Positions 1-6,100 of a DNA stretch of 6,309 nucleotides are shown here, in pieces; the stretch's first letter is position 1; the number at the start of each line of letters is the position of its first letter. This DNA is from Chitinophagaceae bacterium. Lineage in GTDB: Bacteria; Bacteroidota; Bacteroidia; Chitinophagales; Chitinophagaceae. The DNA lies in contig CANKGM010000123.1 in NCBI GenBank assembly GCA_947481355.1, positions 1 through 6,309 of the forward strand, read 5' to 3'. The position numbers were made by a program, and so were the translations under genes. The notes beneath the pieces were generated by a model. That model did not search any database. It had not been told where the DNA came from and saw only the letters and a program-made list of their open reading frames with translations.

Positions 1-934
1 CACCAATCTTCTCACAAAAATTCCGAATCGAAGCAGGGGTAAACCCTCTTCTTCTCAATCCAGAAATGGTAGGCATACGAGGGTCATCCCATCCGTCAAC
101 TAAATTCTCTTGAACCAACTGAAGCAATTTTCGCTTGCTCATTACTGTATAGGTCAAATTCAATCGAGCAAATTCAAATTGTGTTGAAGGGAATGTATTC
201 AATTGTTCAATGTACCAATTGTACAATGGTCGATGTACCTCAAATTCAAGGGTACAAATAGAATGGGTGATGTTTTCAATCGAATCGGATTGACCATGCG
301 CAAAATCATACATAGGATAGATACACCATGTGTCACCTGTTCTATGGTGATTTGTCTTCTTGATGCGATACATGATAGGATCACGCATATGCATATTAGG
401 AGAAGTCATATCCACTTTAGCCCTCAATACCTTTTCTCCATCATAATACTCGCCATTTTTCATGGCTGTGAACAAGCGAAGGTTTTCTTCGATAGTTCTG
501 CTTCGTGCCGGACTTTCCTTCCCTGGTTCAGTTGGTGTACCTTTTGATGCGGCTATTTCCTCAGCACTCATATCCTCAACATAGGCAAGCCCTTTGTTGA
601 TTAAGTCAACTGCAAGCGTGTATAATTGATCAAAATAGTCAGACGCATAATGCTCTTCCTCCCAATCAAATCCTAGCCATCTCACATCTGCTTTAATGGA
701 CTCAACATATTCAGTATCTTCTGTAACTGGATTGGTATCATCAAAGCGAAGGTTTGTTTTGCCCCCATATTTATCTGCTAAGCCGAAGTTTAGACAAATG
801 CTTTTTGCATGTCCAATATGCAAGTACCCATTGGGTTCAGGGGGAAATCGAGTATGTATAATGGTGTGTTTGGCAGATGCTAAATCGGCTTCAACAATTT
901 CTTCTAAAAAATTCAGTGACCTTTCTTCGCTCAT
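1..934 (-). CDS. glnS: Glutaminyl-tRNA synthetase, N-terminal 311 residues (partial, runs off the window)
   Basis: Class I aminoacyl-tRNA synthetase that attaches glutamine to tRNA-Gln in the cytoplasm. The frame is open from the ATG at 934 to the window edge without a stop or frameshift. An in-frame TGA directly precedes the ATG, so this start is firm. Seen: the RFPPEPNG segment at about residues 29-36, HIGH at 39-42, FDDTNP at 64-69, CIYPMYDFAH at 204-213 (the second Tyr matches the E. coli glutamine-recognition Tyr211), and the KMSKS-type loop VMSKRKL at 264-270. The PEPNG form of the first motif favours GlnRS over the related GluRS. The E. coli enzyme has about 554 residues, so the Rossmann core and acceptor-stem domain are here, while the anticodon-binding beta barrels lie outside. 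No active-site change is visible. It is transcribed separately from rocD: a candidate terminator and promoter sit just upstream. Confidence 0.97.
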   Translation of the reverse strand, partial: MSEERSLNFLEEIVEADLASAKHTIIHTRFPPEPNGYLHIGHAKSICLNFGLADKYGGKTNLRFDDTNPVTEDTEYVESIKADVRWLGFDWEEEHYASDYFDQLYTLAVDLINKGLAYVEDMSAEEIAASKGTPTEPGKESPARSRTIEENLRLFTAMKNGEYYDGEKVLRAKVDMTSPNMHMRDPIMYRIKKTNHHRTGDTWCIYPMYDFAHGQSDSIENITHSICTLEFEVHRPLYNWYIEQLNTFPSTQFEFARLNLTYTVMSKRKLLQLVQENLVDGWDDPRMPTISGLRRRGFTPASIRNFCEKIG

Positions 935-952
935 TCAGTGTATAATTGAGTG

Positions 953-960
953 CAAATTTA
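953..960 (-). promoter_or_regulatory. glnS promoter, Bacteroidota -7 box TAAATTTG
   Basis: Read on the minus strand, TAAATTTG is a perfect match to the Bacteroidota primary sigma factor -7 consensus TAnnTTTG. It ends 18 nt before the glnS ATG, which implies a leader of roughly 12 nt. I see no TTG at the usual -33 distance; that place is filled by the rocD terminator hairpin. No Shine-Dalgarno-like sequence precedes the start, as is usual in this phylum. Confidence 0.6.
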
Positions 961-961
961 C

Positions 962-988
962 AAAAAAATGTTTAGGCGCTTGTGCCTA
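962..988 (-). terminator. Candidate intrinsic terminator of rocD
   Basis: On the minus strand a 5-bp stem TAGGC / GCCTA with a six-base loop (ACAAGC) is followed after four bases by seven T. It lies about 50 nt after the rocD stop and one base before the glnS -7 box. The stem is short, so termination may be only partial, but the stem plus T-run in the right orientation is the normal pattern. Confidence 0.55.
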
Positions 989-1038
989 GTTCATAAACCA
1001 GGTATTGATAAAACGGGCATCAAATGTCTTTCAGCCTA

Positions 1039-2262
1039 TTAAGATGCAAATGCATTCAGTGATTTTGCAATAATCTCAATGGATTCATGTATTTGAGCCT
1101 CATTAATGAGTAGTGGCGGAGTAAGTCGAATTTTATCTCCATGAGTTGGTTTACACAATAATCCATTTTGCATGAAAACTCCACAAAGGTCCCATGCCGC
1201 TTCAGGATCTTTATGATCAATGACAATGGCATTCATCAACCCTTTTCCTCTAACTATTTTAATAAGGGGTGAGTTGATTGCCTTGAGCTCTTTTCTAAAA
1301 AGTTCACCCATTATTATGGCGTTTTCAGCCATTTTTTCATCTACTAATACTTCCAATGCTTTTTTCGCTACCACGCTTGCTAGTGGACTTCCCCCGAACG
1401 TAGATCCATGTTCACCTGGTTTAATGGTGAGCATGATTTCATTGTCAGACAATACTCCACTAATTGGAAATACGCCACCACTCAACGCCTTGCCCAAAAG
1501 TAGAATATCAGGTCTCACGTCTTCATGATCTGAACAGAGCATTTTACCCGTTCTGCATAAACCTGTTTGAATTTCATCTGCAATCAACAATACATTGGCT
1601 GCACGACACATCTCACTTGCTTTCTTTAAAAATCCTTCATCGGGAACGAGGATTCCTGCTTCACCCTGTATGGGTTCAACTAAAAATGCAGCTACGTTTT
1701 TATCTTCAAGCGCTTTTGTTAGTGCGTTGAGGTCATTATACGGAATGATATCAAAGCCAGGCATATATGGGCCAAAGTTTGTATAGGATGAGGGGTCTGT
1801 ACTAAATGAAATCACAGTACTTGTGCGACCATGAAAGGTGCCTTCACATACAACGATACGAGCTTTGTTTTCTGGAATCCCTTTTACTTCATACCCCCAG
1901 CGACGTGCTAATTTTATTCCTGTTTCAACCGCTTCTGCTCCTGAATTCATCGGAAGAATTTTATCATAGCCGAGTAGGGTAGTAATGTATTTTTCATACT
2001 CACCGAGTTTATCATTATAAAATGCTCTTGAAGTAAGGGTTAGTGTTTGAGCTTGATTAATTAGGGCGTTAATGATCTTAGGGTGACAATGGCCTTGATT
2101 CACGGCAGAGTAGCCACTCAGAAAATCAAAATATTTTTTTCCTTGCACATCCCATACTTCACATCCAGCTGCTTTTGAAATTACTACAGGTAGTGGATGA
2201 TAATTATGCGCTCCGTATTCTGATTCTAAGTCGATAAAGTATTGTGGTGATTGATTAGTCAT
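1039..2262 (-). CDS. rocD: Ornithine aminotransferase (ornithine--oxo-acid transaminase)
   Basis: PLP-dependent class III aminotransferase of 407 residues, the usual length for non-mitochondrial OAT. It moves the delta-amino group of ornithine to 2-oxoglutarate, giving glutamate-5-semialdehyde and glutamate, and so links arginine/ornithine catabolism to proline and glutamate. Seen: GYSAVNQGHCHP from residue 50 (Tyr51 matches human OAT substrate residue Tyr55), SRAFYN at 78-83 (Tyr85 equivalent), phosphate-binding NSGAEA at 106-111, FHGRT at 143-147 (Arg146 matches Arg180, which holds the ornithine carboxylate), QGEAG at 199-203 (Glu201 matches Glu235), ADEIQTG at 228-234 (Asp229 contacts the PLP ring nitrogen), catalytic Lys258 in LLGKALSGG, and GEHGSTFGG at 283-291. 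Together these separate OAT from acetylornithine and GABA aminotransferases. The ATG at 2262 follows an A-rich tract. It is preceded by a 215-bp structured gap and is probably its own transcription unit. Confidence 0.96.
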   Translation of the reverse strand: MTNQSPQYFIDLESEYGAHNYHPLPVVISKAAGCEVWDVQGKKYFDFLSGYSAVNQGHCHPKIINALINQAQTLTLTSRAFYNDKLGEYEKYITTLLGYDKILPMNSGAEAVETGIKLARRWGYEVKGIPENKARIVVCEGTFHGRTSTVISFSTDPSSYTNFGPYMPGFDIIPYNDLNALTKALEDKNVAAFLVEPIQGEAGILVPDEGFLKKASEMCRAANVLLIADEIQTGLCRTGKMLCSDHEDVRPDILLLGKALSGGVFPISGVLSDNEIMLTIKPGEHGSTFGGSPLASVVAKKALEVLVDEKMAENAIIMGELFRKELKAINSPLIKIVRGKGLMNAIVIDHKDPEAAWDLCGVFMQNGLLCKPTHGDKIRLTPPLLINEAQIHESIEIIAKSLNAFAS

Positions 2263-2280
2263 CTTATGTATTTTTTGAGA

Positions 2281-2298
2281 TCAGCATCTGAATGCTGA
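2281..2298 (-). repeat. Perfect 7-bp hairpin in the rocD leader
   Basis: TCAGCAT and ATGCTGA form a perfect inverted repeat around a four-base loop, 18 nt upstream of the rocD ATG. On the minus strand it is followed by TCTC and an A-run, not T, so it is not a terminator of incoming transcripts. It could be a translational control hairpin or a protein-binding dyad next to the start. No known family is recognised. Confidence 0.5.
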
Positions 2299-2313
2299 AA
2301 TCATGTTAAAATG

Positions 2314-2344
2314 CGAAAATAAAATTGAGAAATGCCTTAAGCAA
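2314..2344 (-). promoter_or_regulatory. Alternative rocD promoter: TTG - 20 bp - TATTTTCG
   Basis: On the minus strand a TTG (2344-2342) is followed 20 bp later by TATTTTCG (2321-2314). That is one mismatch from TAnnTTTG, and the -33/-7 spacing is right for Bacteroidota. It would give a leader of about 45 nt that contains the 2281-2298 hairpin. It competes with the box at 2453-2460, which matches the -7 consensus perfectly but lacks a -33 box. The sequence alone does not decide which one is used, or whether both are. Confidence 0.3.
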
Positions 2345-2347
2345 GGC
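2334..2347 (-). terminator. GCCTT-AAGGC hairpin before a T-rich run, possible ispE terminator or attenuator
   Basis: On the minus strand GCCTT, a GCTT loop and AAGGC form a perfect 5-bp stem. It is followed by T-rich DNA (ATTTCTCAATTTTATTTT) that is broken by other bases. It lies about 130 nt after the ispE stop. If transcription starts at 2453-2460 the hairpin falls inside the rocD leader and could attenuate; otherwise it may end ispE transcripts. The interrupted T-run makes this a weak intrinsic terminator. Confidence 0.35.
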
Positions 2348-2415
2348 CCACGTCTGATGTTTATCATCTGACGGATAACTAGCTAGTGGTTAAGCAAGTC
2401 TAGGTTAAGTGCAAG
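2335..2415. repeat. Three short related repeats, core TTAAG(N0-2)CAAG
   Basis: On the plus strand GGTTAAGCAAG (2388-2398) and GGTTAAGTGCAAG (2403-2415, a two-base insertion) begin 15 bp apart. A third copy of the core, CCTTAAGCAAGG, lies at 2335-2346 and coincides with the GCCTT hairpin. A TAACTAG/CTAGTTA palindrome with a two-base bulge overlaps the first copy (2376-2392). Repeated short sites between a promoter and a metabolic gene look like binding sites for a regulator, which cannot be named from sequence. Confidence 0.4.
2351..2373. repeat. Inverted repeat CGTCTGATG / CATCTGACG
   Basis: Two 9-base arms surround a five-base loop (TTTAT), with a single central T-T mismatch. On the minus strand it forms an eight-pair stem directly before the GCCTT hairpin, so two hairpins stand back to back in this leader. 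No T-run follows. It could be RNA structure downstream of ispE, part of a rocD leader, or an operator for a dimeric regulator. Confidence 0.45.
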
Positions 2416-2452
2416 AAAATAAAATGACTTTAAACTGTTGCAATGCATGATA

Positions 2453-2460
2453 CAAATATA
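2453..2460 (-). promoter_or_regulatory. rocD promoter, Bacteroidota -7 box TATATTTG
   Basis: On the minus strand TATATTTG matches TAnnTTTG perfectly and lies 17 bp after the ispE stop codon. The ten bases TATATTTGTA are identical to those at the etfB promoter. No TTG stands at -33 (the nearest is only 11 bp upstream). Initiation here would give a rocD leader of about 185 nt containing three hairpins and the short repeats. Confidence 0.5.
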
Positions 2461-2477
2461 GAATAAATTAGCAAGAT

Positions 2478-3323
2478 TTATGCTCTTCGTGATTTTCCGT
2501 TTTGCACTTGGATAACTTCATAATGGTCCTCCGATATGATGTTTTCTGGAATATGATCTTCGAAGATTCCGTAAACTGTTGATCCCGTTCCCGTCATCGA
2601 AGCATAACTGGCACCAGCTGTATATAGTTTCTCTTTAATCTTCTGTATCGCAGGATGTATTTCAAAAACCGGTTTCTCAAAATCGTTGAAAAGGGAATCT
2701 TTCCATTGGTTTACCGGTAGGTTTATGATCTCTGAATAGGGGTGCGCTGGTGCGCTAGGTGAAATATTTTTAAATGCTTCAGCCGTACTAACATGTATAC
2801 CAGGATTAATCAAAACAATTCCATACCCTGATAAATCAATCTGAAACTCATGAAGAATCTCACCTCTCCCTTCAGCAAAAGCAGGTTTGTTGTCTATGAA
2901 AAATGGACAATCACTTCCTAATTGCAACGCATAGGATTTCATTTTTAGGGAATCAAGTCCAAGATTAAATTTATCATTCAACAACTTAATCATATACGCT
3001 CCATCAGAGGAGCCGCCGCCTAGTCCGGCTCCCATGGAGATATTCTTATGAAGATGAATTGAAATAGCTGGTAACTCAGGGAAATCTTTTTGGAGTAGCC
3101 TATATGCTTTGATACATAGATTTTTTTCTTCTTCTCCTTGGATAATTTTTCCTGAGGTAGAAAGTATAACGTCGTTGTTAGTCGTTTGGTTGTCTTTGAT
3201 CACCTCAAGAATATCGTAAAATGGAATTGGGTAAAAGATGGTTTCAATATTATGATAGCCATCATCTCTTTTGGAAACTACACTTAGTCCTATATTAATT
3301 TTACAGTTTGGAAATGTGATCAT
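2478..3323 (-). CDS. ispE: 4-diphosphocytidyl-2-C-methyl-D-erythritol kinase
   Basis: GHMP-fold kinase of 281 residues, a usual length. It phosphorylates the 2-hydroxyl of CDP-methylerythritol with ATP, the fourth step of the MEP (non-mevalonate) isoprenoid pathway, in the cytoplasm. Seen: substrate motif NCKINIGL at 6-13 (Lys8 is the conserved Lys of motif 1), the DDGYHNIET stretch at 20-28, the glycine-rich ATP loop MGAGLGGGSSDGA at 97-109, catalytic Asp138 in GSDCPFF at 136-142, and motif 3 MTGTGSTV at 243-250. All three GHMP motifs are complete. The ATG at 3323 is 15 bp after the monooxygenase-fold gene, so the two are almost certainly co-transcribed. No other MEP-pathway gene is in the window. 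A perfect -7 box for the next gene lies just beyond the stop. Confidence 0.96.
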   Translation of the reverse strand: MITFPNCKINIGLSVVSKRDDGYHNIETIFYPIPFYDILEVIKDNQTTNNDVILSTSGKIIQGEEEKNLCIKAYRLLQKDFPELPAISIHLHKNISMGAGLGGGSSDGAYMIKLLNDKFNLGLDSLKMKSYALQLGSDCPFFIDNKPAFAEGRGEILHEFQIDLSGYGIVLINPGIHVSTAEAFKNISPSAPAHPYSEIINLPVNQWKDSLFNDFEKPVFEIHPAIQKIKEKLYTAGASYASMTGTGSTVYGIFEDHIPENIISEDHYEVIQVQNGKSRRA

Positions 3324-3338
3324 TGAATAGATAAAGTA

Positions 3339-3626
3339 TTAATAAGACTTCACTATATGACTTATTTCAACAGTGTAGTATGCGTATCCTTGTTCTTTGC
3401 CAAATTGCTTTGCTATGATATGTCCGTTATCAGCAGACCATTTTGCTATATCTTCTAATGTTTCCCAGTAGGAGATACTTACCTTTTCTTCATCATTAGA
3501 AAAGTCTTTTACTTTAATAAATCCCTTTTGGTCTTTAACTGAATTATTCAGCGTTTTTGAATGATGTTTGTATTCTTCATTCGGCATGCCAGGATTAAAT
3601 TGATACGTAAAGATGACTGCGTACAT
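3339..3626 (-). CDS. Small antibiotic biosynthesis monooxygenase (ABM)-domain protein
   Basis: A 95-residue protein with the plan of the ABM/YgiN-type dimeric alpha-beta barrel family: an opening strand MYAVIFTYQF (1-10), a helix with the HHSKTLNNSV segment (21-30), a middle strand ending in SYWETLEDIAKW (52-63, the family's hallmark Trp-Glu turn), a conserved His69 region, and a closing strand YAYYTVEISHI (81-91). Members include quinol monooxygenases, haem-degrading enzymes and many proteins with no known substrate; nothing here fixes the reaction. No signal peptide or membrane segment is present, so it is probably cytoplasmic. It lies 11 bp after the DUF151 gene and 15 bp before ispE, so it is part of the same transcript. 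I am sure of the fold family, not of the function. Confidence 0.82.
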   Translation of the reverse strand: MYAVIFTYQFNPGMPNEEYKHHSKTLNNSVKDQKGFIKVKDFSNDEEKVSISYWETLEDIAKWSADNGHIIAKQFGKEQGYAYYTVEISHIVKSY

Positions 3627-3637
3627 AAAATGCTGTA

Positions 3638-4231
3638 TTATTTTCGAGAGTTTATCTCATCTCGAATGGAAATAGCCCTGATATAATCTTCTTGTTCTAA
3701 CACTTCGTTGAGTAGTGTGTGCAGCTCTTCTAAGGTCAATGATTTAAGGTCAACATTGCTTTGCGATGTGGAAGGTGTGGATGTGGCTACTTTTTTTGTA
3801 TCACTAGCATTTTCTATTTTTTCGGATTTATCAACCCCTGCTATTTCGAAAATATTTTCATAAATATATATAGGGCATCCAAAACGAACCGCTAAGGCAA
3901 GCGCATCAGAAGTGCGGGAGTCGATTTCAATAGTATCAGAGTCTGTGCTGCATAATAGCTTTGAGTAAAATATGCCTTCCTGTAAATCAGAAATGATTAC
4001 TTCATGCAAGTCGATGTTAAATGCCAACATGAAATTTTTCATTAAATCATGTGTAAGCGGGCGAGTAGGTTTCATATGCTCTAACGCCACGGCAATAGCT
4101 TGTGCTTCAAATCCACCAATCACAATTGGAAGGCGTCTGAGGCCATTCACTTCACCCAAGACCACTGCATAGGAGTTGGTTTGGGTTATCGAATGTGACA
4201 AGGCAATAATTTCCAATTCTAACTTCTTCAT
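3638..4231 (-). CDS. Bifunctional nuclease family protein (DUF151/BFN) with C-terminal UVR domain
   Basis: A 197-residue protein from the ATG at 4231. The frame opens six bases earlier at a TTG, which I reject because ATG is the norm here and the family starts at MKKLELEI. The BFN domain covers about residues 3-133, with LPIVIGGFEAQAIA (34-47) and the acidic-to-helix stretch IDSRTSDALALAVRFGCPIY (103-122). A Ser/Thr/Lys-rich, probably disordered linker follows (136-162). The last 34 residues form a UvrB/UvrC-type motif (LEELHTLLNEVLEQEDYIRA, then IRDEI), a two-helix protein-contact module. Plant BFN proteins have been described as RNA/DNA nucleases; the role in Bacteroidota is unsettled, and the UVR tail suggests docking to a partner. 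It follows etfA at a 103-bp gap and is tightly linked to the next two genes. Confidence 0.9.
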   Translation of the reverse strand: MKKLELEIIALSHSITQTNSYAVVLGEVNGLRRLPIVIGGFEAQAIAVALEHMKPTRPLTHDLMKNFMLAFNIDLHEVIISDLQEGIFYSKLLCSTDSDTIEIDSRTSDALALAVRFGCPIYIYENIFEIAGVDKSEKIENASDTKKVATSTPSTSQSNVDLKSLTLEELHTLLNEVLEQEDYIRAISIRDEINSRK

Positions 4232-4299
4232 ATTCAAGGCGAATTTAATCCAATTTTCTTATTGAATTCTGAACAAAATGCAGACAATAGATCTTGTAA

Positions 4300-4330
4300 T
4301 GAAGATTCCATTCATAAAAGGGATTCTTCA
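4300..4330. repeat. 10-bp inverted repeat between etfA and the DUF151 gene
   Basis: TGAAGATTCC and GGATTCTTCA are 10-base arms with one mismatch around an 11-base loop. The repeat starts four bases after the etfA stop. On the minus strand, the direction of the genes, no T-run follows. On the plus strand ACATTTA and then seven T follow, but these lie in the etfA coding end, and no plus-strand gene is present to terminate. It is more likely an mRNA 3'-end or processing hairpin than a true minus-strand terminator. Confidence 0.5.
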
Positions 4331-4334
4331 ACAT

Positions 4335-5294
4335 TTATTTTTTTAACTGTTTAACAGCCTCTATGATTTTTGGAACAACCTCAAAGGCATCACCCACTAT
4401 ACCATAATCAGCCGACTTAAAGAATGGTGCTTCTGGATCTTTATTAATTACAACAATAGTTTTGCTTCGGTTAACCCCTGCGAGGTGTTGAATCGCTCCA
4501 GAGATTCCAATAGCAATGTATAAATCCGGAGCTATGGATAAGCCTGTTTGTCCAACATGTTCGTGGTGAGGCCTCCAGTTTGAATCAGCAACCGGTCTAC
4601 TACATGCCGTGGCGGCACCGAGTAATTTTGCTAATTCTTCCACCATTCCCCAGTTTTCTGGTCCTTTTAGGCCTCTTCCTGCACTCACTACTTTATCTGC
4701 TTCAGCAAGTGAAATTTCTCCAGCCACACGATTGATTTTTTTGATCTTAATCGAGTTAGGGATGTTAGCTGCAGTAAATGGAATTACTTCAGCCTTACCA
4801 GTGGATTTTATGATTTCAAATGCATTTTGGTTTAGAGAAATAATTTTCTTTGCAGATAGAATTTGTATGTCGGCAAATGCCTTTCCTGAAAACACTGTTT
4901 TCCTAACCGAAAATCCATCCGTTAAATCTGGTAATGCAACTGCACCTGTTACCAATCCTGCTTTCATTCGAACAGATAACCTTGGTGCCACCCCTTTTGC
5001 GGTAAGGGTATTTGAAAAAACAACAATATCTGCTTGATAGGCTTCCACTGCTTGGGCGATTATAGCTGCCATGGATTTTGTGTCGGATGTTACAATGCTT
5101 GAATCATTGGCATGTACTACTTTTTTTATCCCAAAATCTCCCAGCTCACTCAATGTGGCTGCCGTTGGTCCAACTACAAATGCGATGGCATCTGTATTGA
5201 GTTTTCCTGCTAAAGCCACTCCATAAGAAATGGCTTCCAAGGATGATTTTTTTATCTTCTCTTCACTATGTTCTGTAAATATGATGACGGGCAT
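4335..5294 (-). CDS. etfA: Electron transfer flavoprotein subunit alpha
   Basis: The FAD-carrying subunit of the soluble electron transfer flavoprotein, 319 residues (usual length). With EtfB it takes electrons from acyl-CoA and related dehydrogenases and passes them to a membrane ETF-quinone oxidoreductase; neither partner type is encoded here. The N-terminal alpha/beta domain covers about residues 1-190 (opening MPVIIFTEH). The C-terminal FAD domain covers about 195-319, with VVSAGRGLKGPENW (202-215), SRPVADSNW (232-240, Arg233 of the flavin site), HVGQTG (246-251), the signature LYIAIGISGAIQHLAG (258-273), and INKDPEAPFF (283-292) before ADYGIVGD (295-302). All FAD-contact motifs are present. 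The ATG at 5294 lies 14 bp after etfB, so the pair is surely co-transcribed. The sequence suits a catabolic/respiratory ETF; no bifurcating partner genes are nearby. Confidence 0.97.
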   Translation of the reverse strand: MPVIIFTEHSEEKIKKSSLEAISYGVALAGKLNTDAIAFVVGPTAATLSELGDFGIKKVVHANDSSIVTSDTKSMAAIIAQAVEAYQADIVVFSNTLTAKGVAPRLSVRMKAGLVTGAVALPDLTDGFSVRKTVFSGKAFADIQILSAKKIISLNQNAFEIIKSTGKAEVIPFTAANIPNSIKIKKINRVAGEISLAEADKVVSAGRGLKGPENWGMVEELAKLLGAATACSRPVADSNWRPHHEHVGQTGLSIAPDLYIAIGISGAIQHLAGVNRSKTIVVINKDPEAPFFKSADYGIVGDAFEVVPKIIEAVKQLKK

Positions 5295-5308
5295 AAGTGT
5301 AATTTTAG

Positions 5309-6052
5309 TTAAATGACTTTAGCTTCTTCGCGCAGCAGTTGTACTAATAGTTCTGGTGTTTCTGCTGGGATGAGTTTAACACCGGATTTTGCAGGAGGCA
5401 ATACGAAGGCTTTTGTTGATGTTAATTTTTCAGATGCTAGAGGTTCTTTAACAGCAAGAGGCTTTGTTCTAGCCGCCATAATACCCCGCATGTTTGGAAT
5501 TCTCGCTTCAGCCATCCCTTTCTGACACGATAAAACCAATGGGAAGTTTATTTCTGCTTCTTCTTCTCCTCCTTCGATTTCTCGTGTGACGACGGCTTGG
5601 GTAGGCTCAATATCAAGCTTAGTAGCTAAACTGATGAAAGGTGTATCCAGAAGCTCAGCCACCATGGCGCCAATAGATGAACCGTTATGATCGATAGTTT
5701 CTTTTCCTGTCAAAATCAAATCGTATGCTCCCTCTTTGGCTACAACCGCAATTTGATTAGCAATGAAGTAGGGGTCTTCCTCGGTGGAGTTGACTCGAAT
5801 GGCTTCATCGCCACCTAAGGCCAGGGCCTTCCTGATTATCGGTTCTGTTTCTGCTCCACCAATAGTAATCAAATGAATCCCGATTGATGCATCTTTCTCT
5901 TTAAGCTCAATAGCCCGAACAAGAGCGTACCATTCATCATAGGGATTGATTATCCATTGTACACCGTCGGTAGCAAATTTCGTGTTGTTATCAGTGAAAG
6001 CTATTTTTGCAGTCGTATCTGGTGTTCTGCTGATACAAACAAGTATCTTCAT
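5309..6052 (-). CDS. etfB: Electron transfer flavoprotein subunit beta
   Basis: The AMP-binding subunit of electron transfer flavoprotein, 247 residues from the ATG at 6052. The frame is open 13 codons further to a TTG at 6091; I reject that extension because MKILVCISRTPDTTAKI is the family's normal start and the extra codons overlap a leader hairpin. Seen: the N-terminal strand MKILVCIS, INPYDEW at 35-41, GGAETEPIIRKALALG at 65-80, the AMP-site stretch GKETIDHNGSSIGAMVAELL at 116-135, REIEGGEEE at 157-165, RIPNMRGIMAARTKPL at 184-199 (the ETF-beta signature region), and a C-terminal arm ending EAKVI, as in other Bacteroidota EtfB, that wraps onto EtfA. It is the first gene of the minus-strand run, with its own promoter at 6101-6108, and diverges from a TPR-protein gene. 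Confidence 0.96.
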   Translation of the reverse strand: MKILVCISRTPDTTAKIAFTDNNTKFATDGVQWIINPYDEWYALVRAIELKEKDASIGIHLITIGGAETEPIIRKALALGGDEAIRVNSTEEDPYFIANQIAVVAKEGAYDLILTGKETIDHNGSSIGAMVAELLDTPFISLATKLDIEPTQAVVTREIEGGEEEAEINFPLVLSCQKGMAEARIPNMRGIMAARTKPLAVKEPLASEKLTSTKAFVLPPAKSGVKLIPAETPELLVQLLREEAKVI

Positions 6053-6077
6053 GATATCAAATATTAATAGTGTTAAA

Positions 6078-6093
6078 GGTTGTCGAAACAACC
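6078..6093 (-). other. UUCG-loop hairpin at the predicted 5' end of the etfBA mRNA
   Basis: On the minus strand GGTTGT, TTCG and ACAACC form a perfect 6-bp stem closed by a UUCG tetraloop (U-A closing pair). The stem begins about 7 nt after the etfB -7 box, so the transcript should start at or within a few bases of it. It ends 25 nt before the ATG, leaving the start site unpaired. A 5'-terminal hairpin of this kind typically protects mRNA from decay; that role here is an inference. Confidence 0.5.
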
Positions 6094-6100
6094 ATGGTTA

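Noticed and set aside
203..547. 114-codon plus-strand open frame
   Set aside because: It is antisense to conserved glnS sequence, and the product has no recognisable domain.
2335..2415. Short CRISPR-like array
   Set aside because: The repeats are only 11-13 bases, the spacing is uneven, and no cas gene is present.
3339..3626. Calling the ABM protein an antibiotic-synthesis or haem-degrading enzyme
   Set aside because: The fold family is broad, no biosynthetic or haem-uptake genes are nearby, and no substrate-specific residue set is recognisable.
4232..4237. Two-codon extension of the DUF151 gene from a TTG
   Set aside because: An ATG lies two codons in and begins the normal family N-terminus.
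4240..4247. TAAATTCG as a -7 box for the DUF151 gene
   Set aside because: It has one mismatch, and it would place the start about at the ATG, giving an essentially leaderless transcript; no -33 box at proper spacing.
4609..5037. 142-codon plus-strand open frame
   Set aside because: It is fully antisense to conserved etfA coding sequence; the product is a low-information mirror of the Ala-rich EtfA frame.
6053..6091. 13-codon N-terminal extension of etfB from a TTG
   Set aside because: It needs a TTG start, covers the UUCG hairpin and probable transcription start, and precedes the normal family start MKILVCIS.
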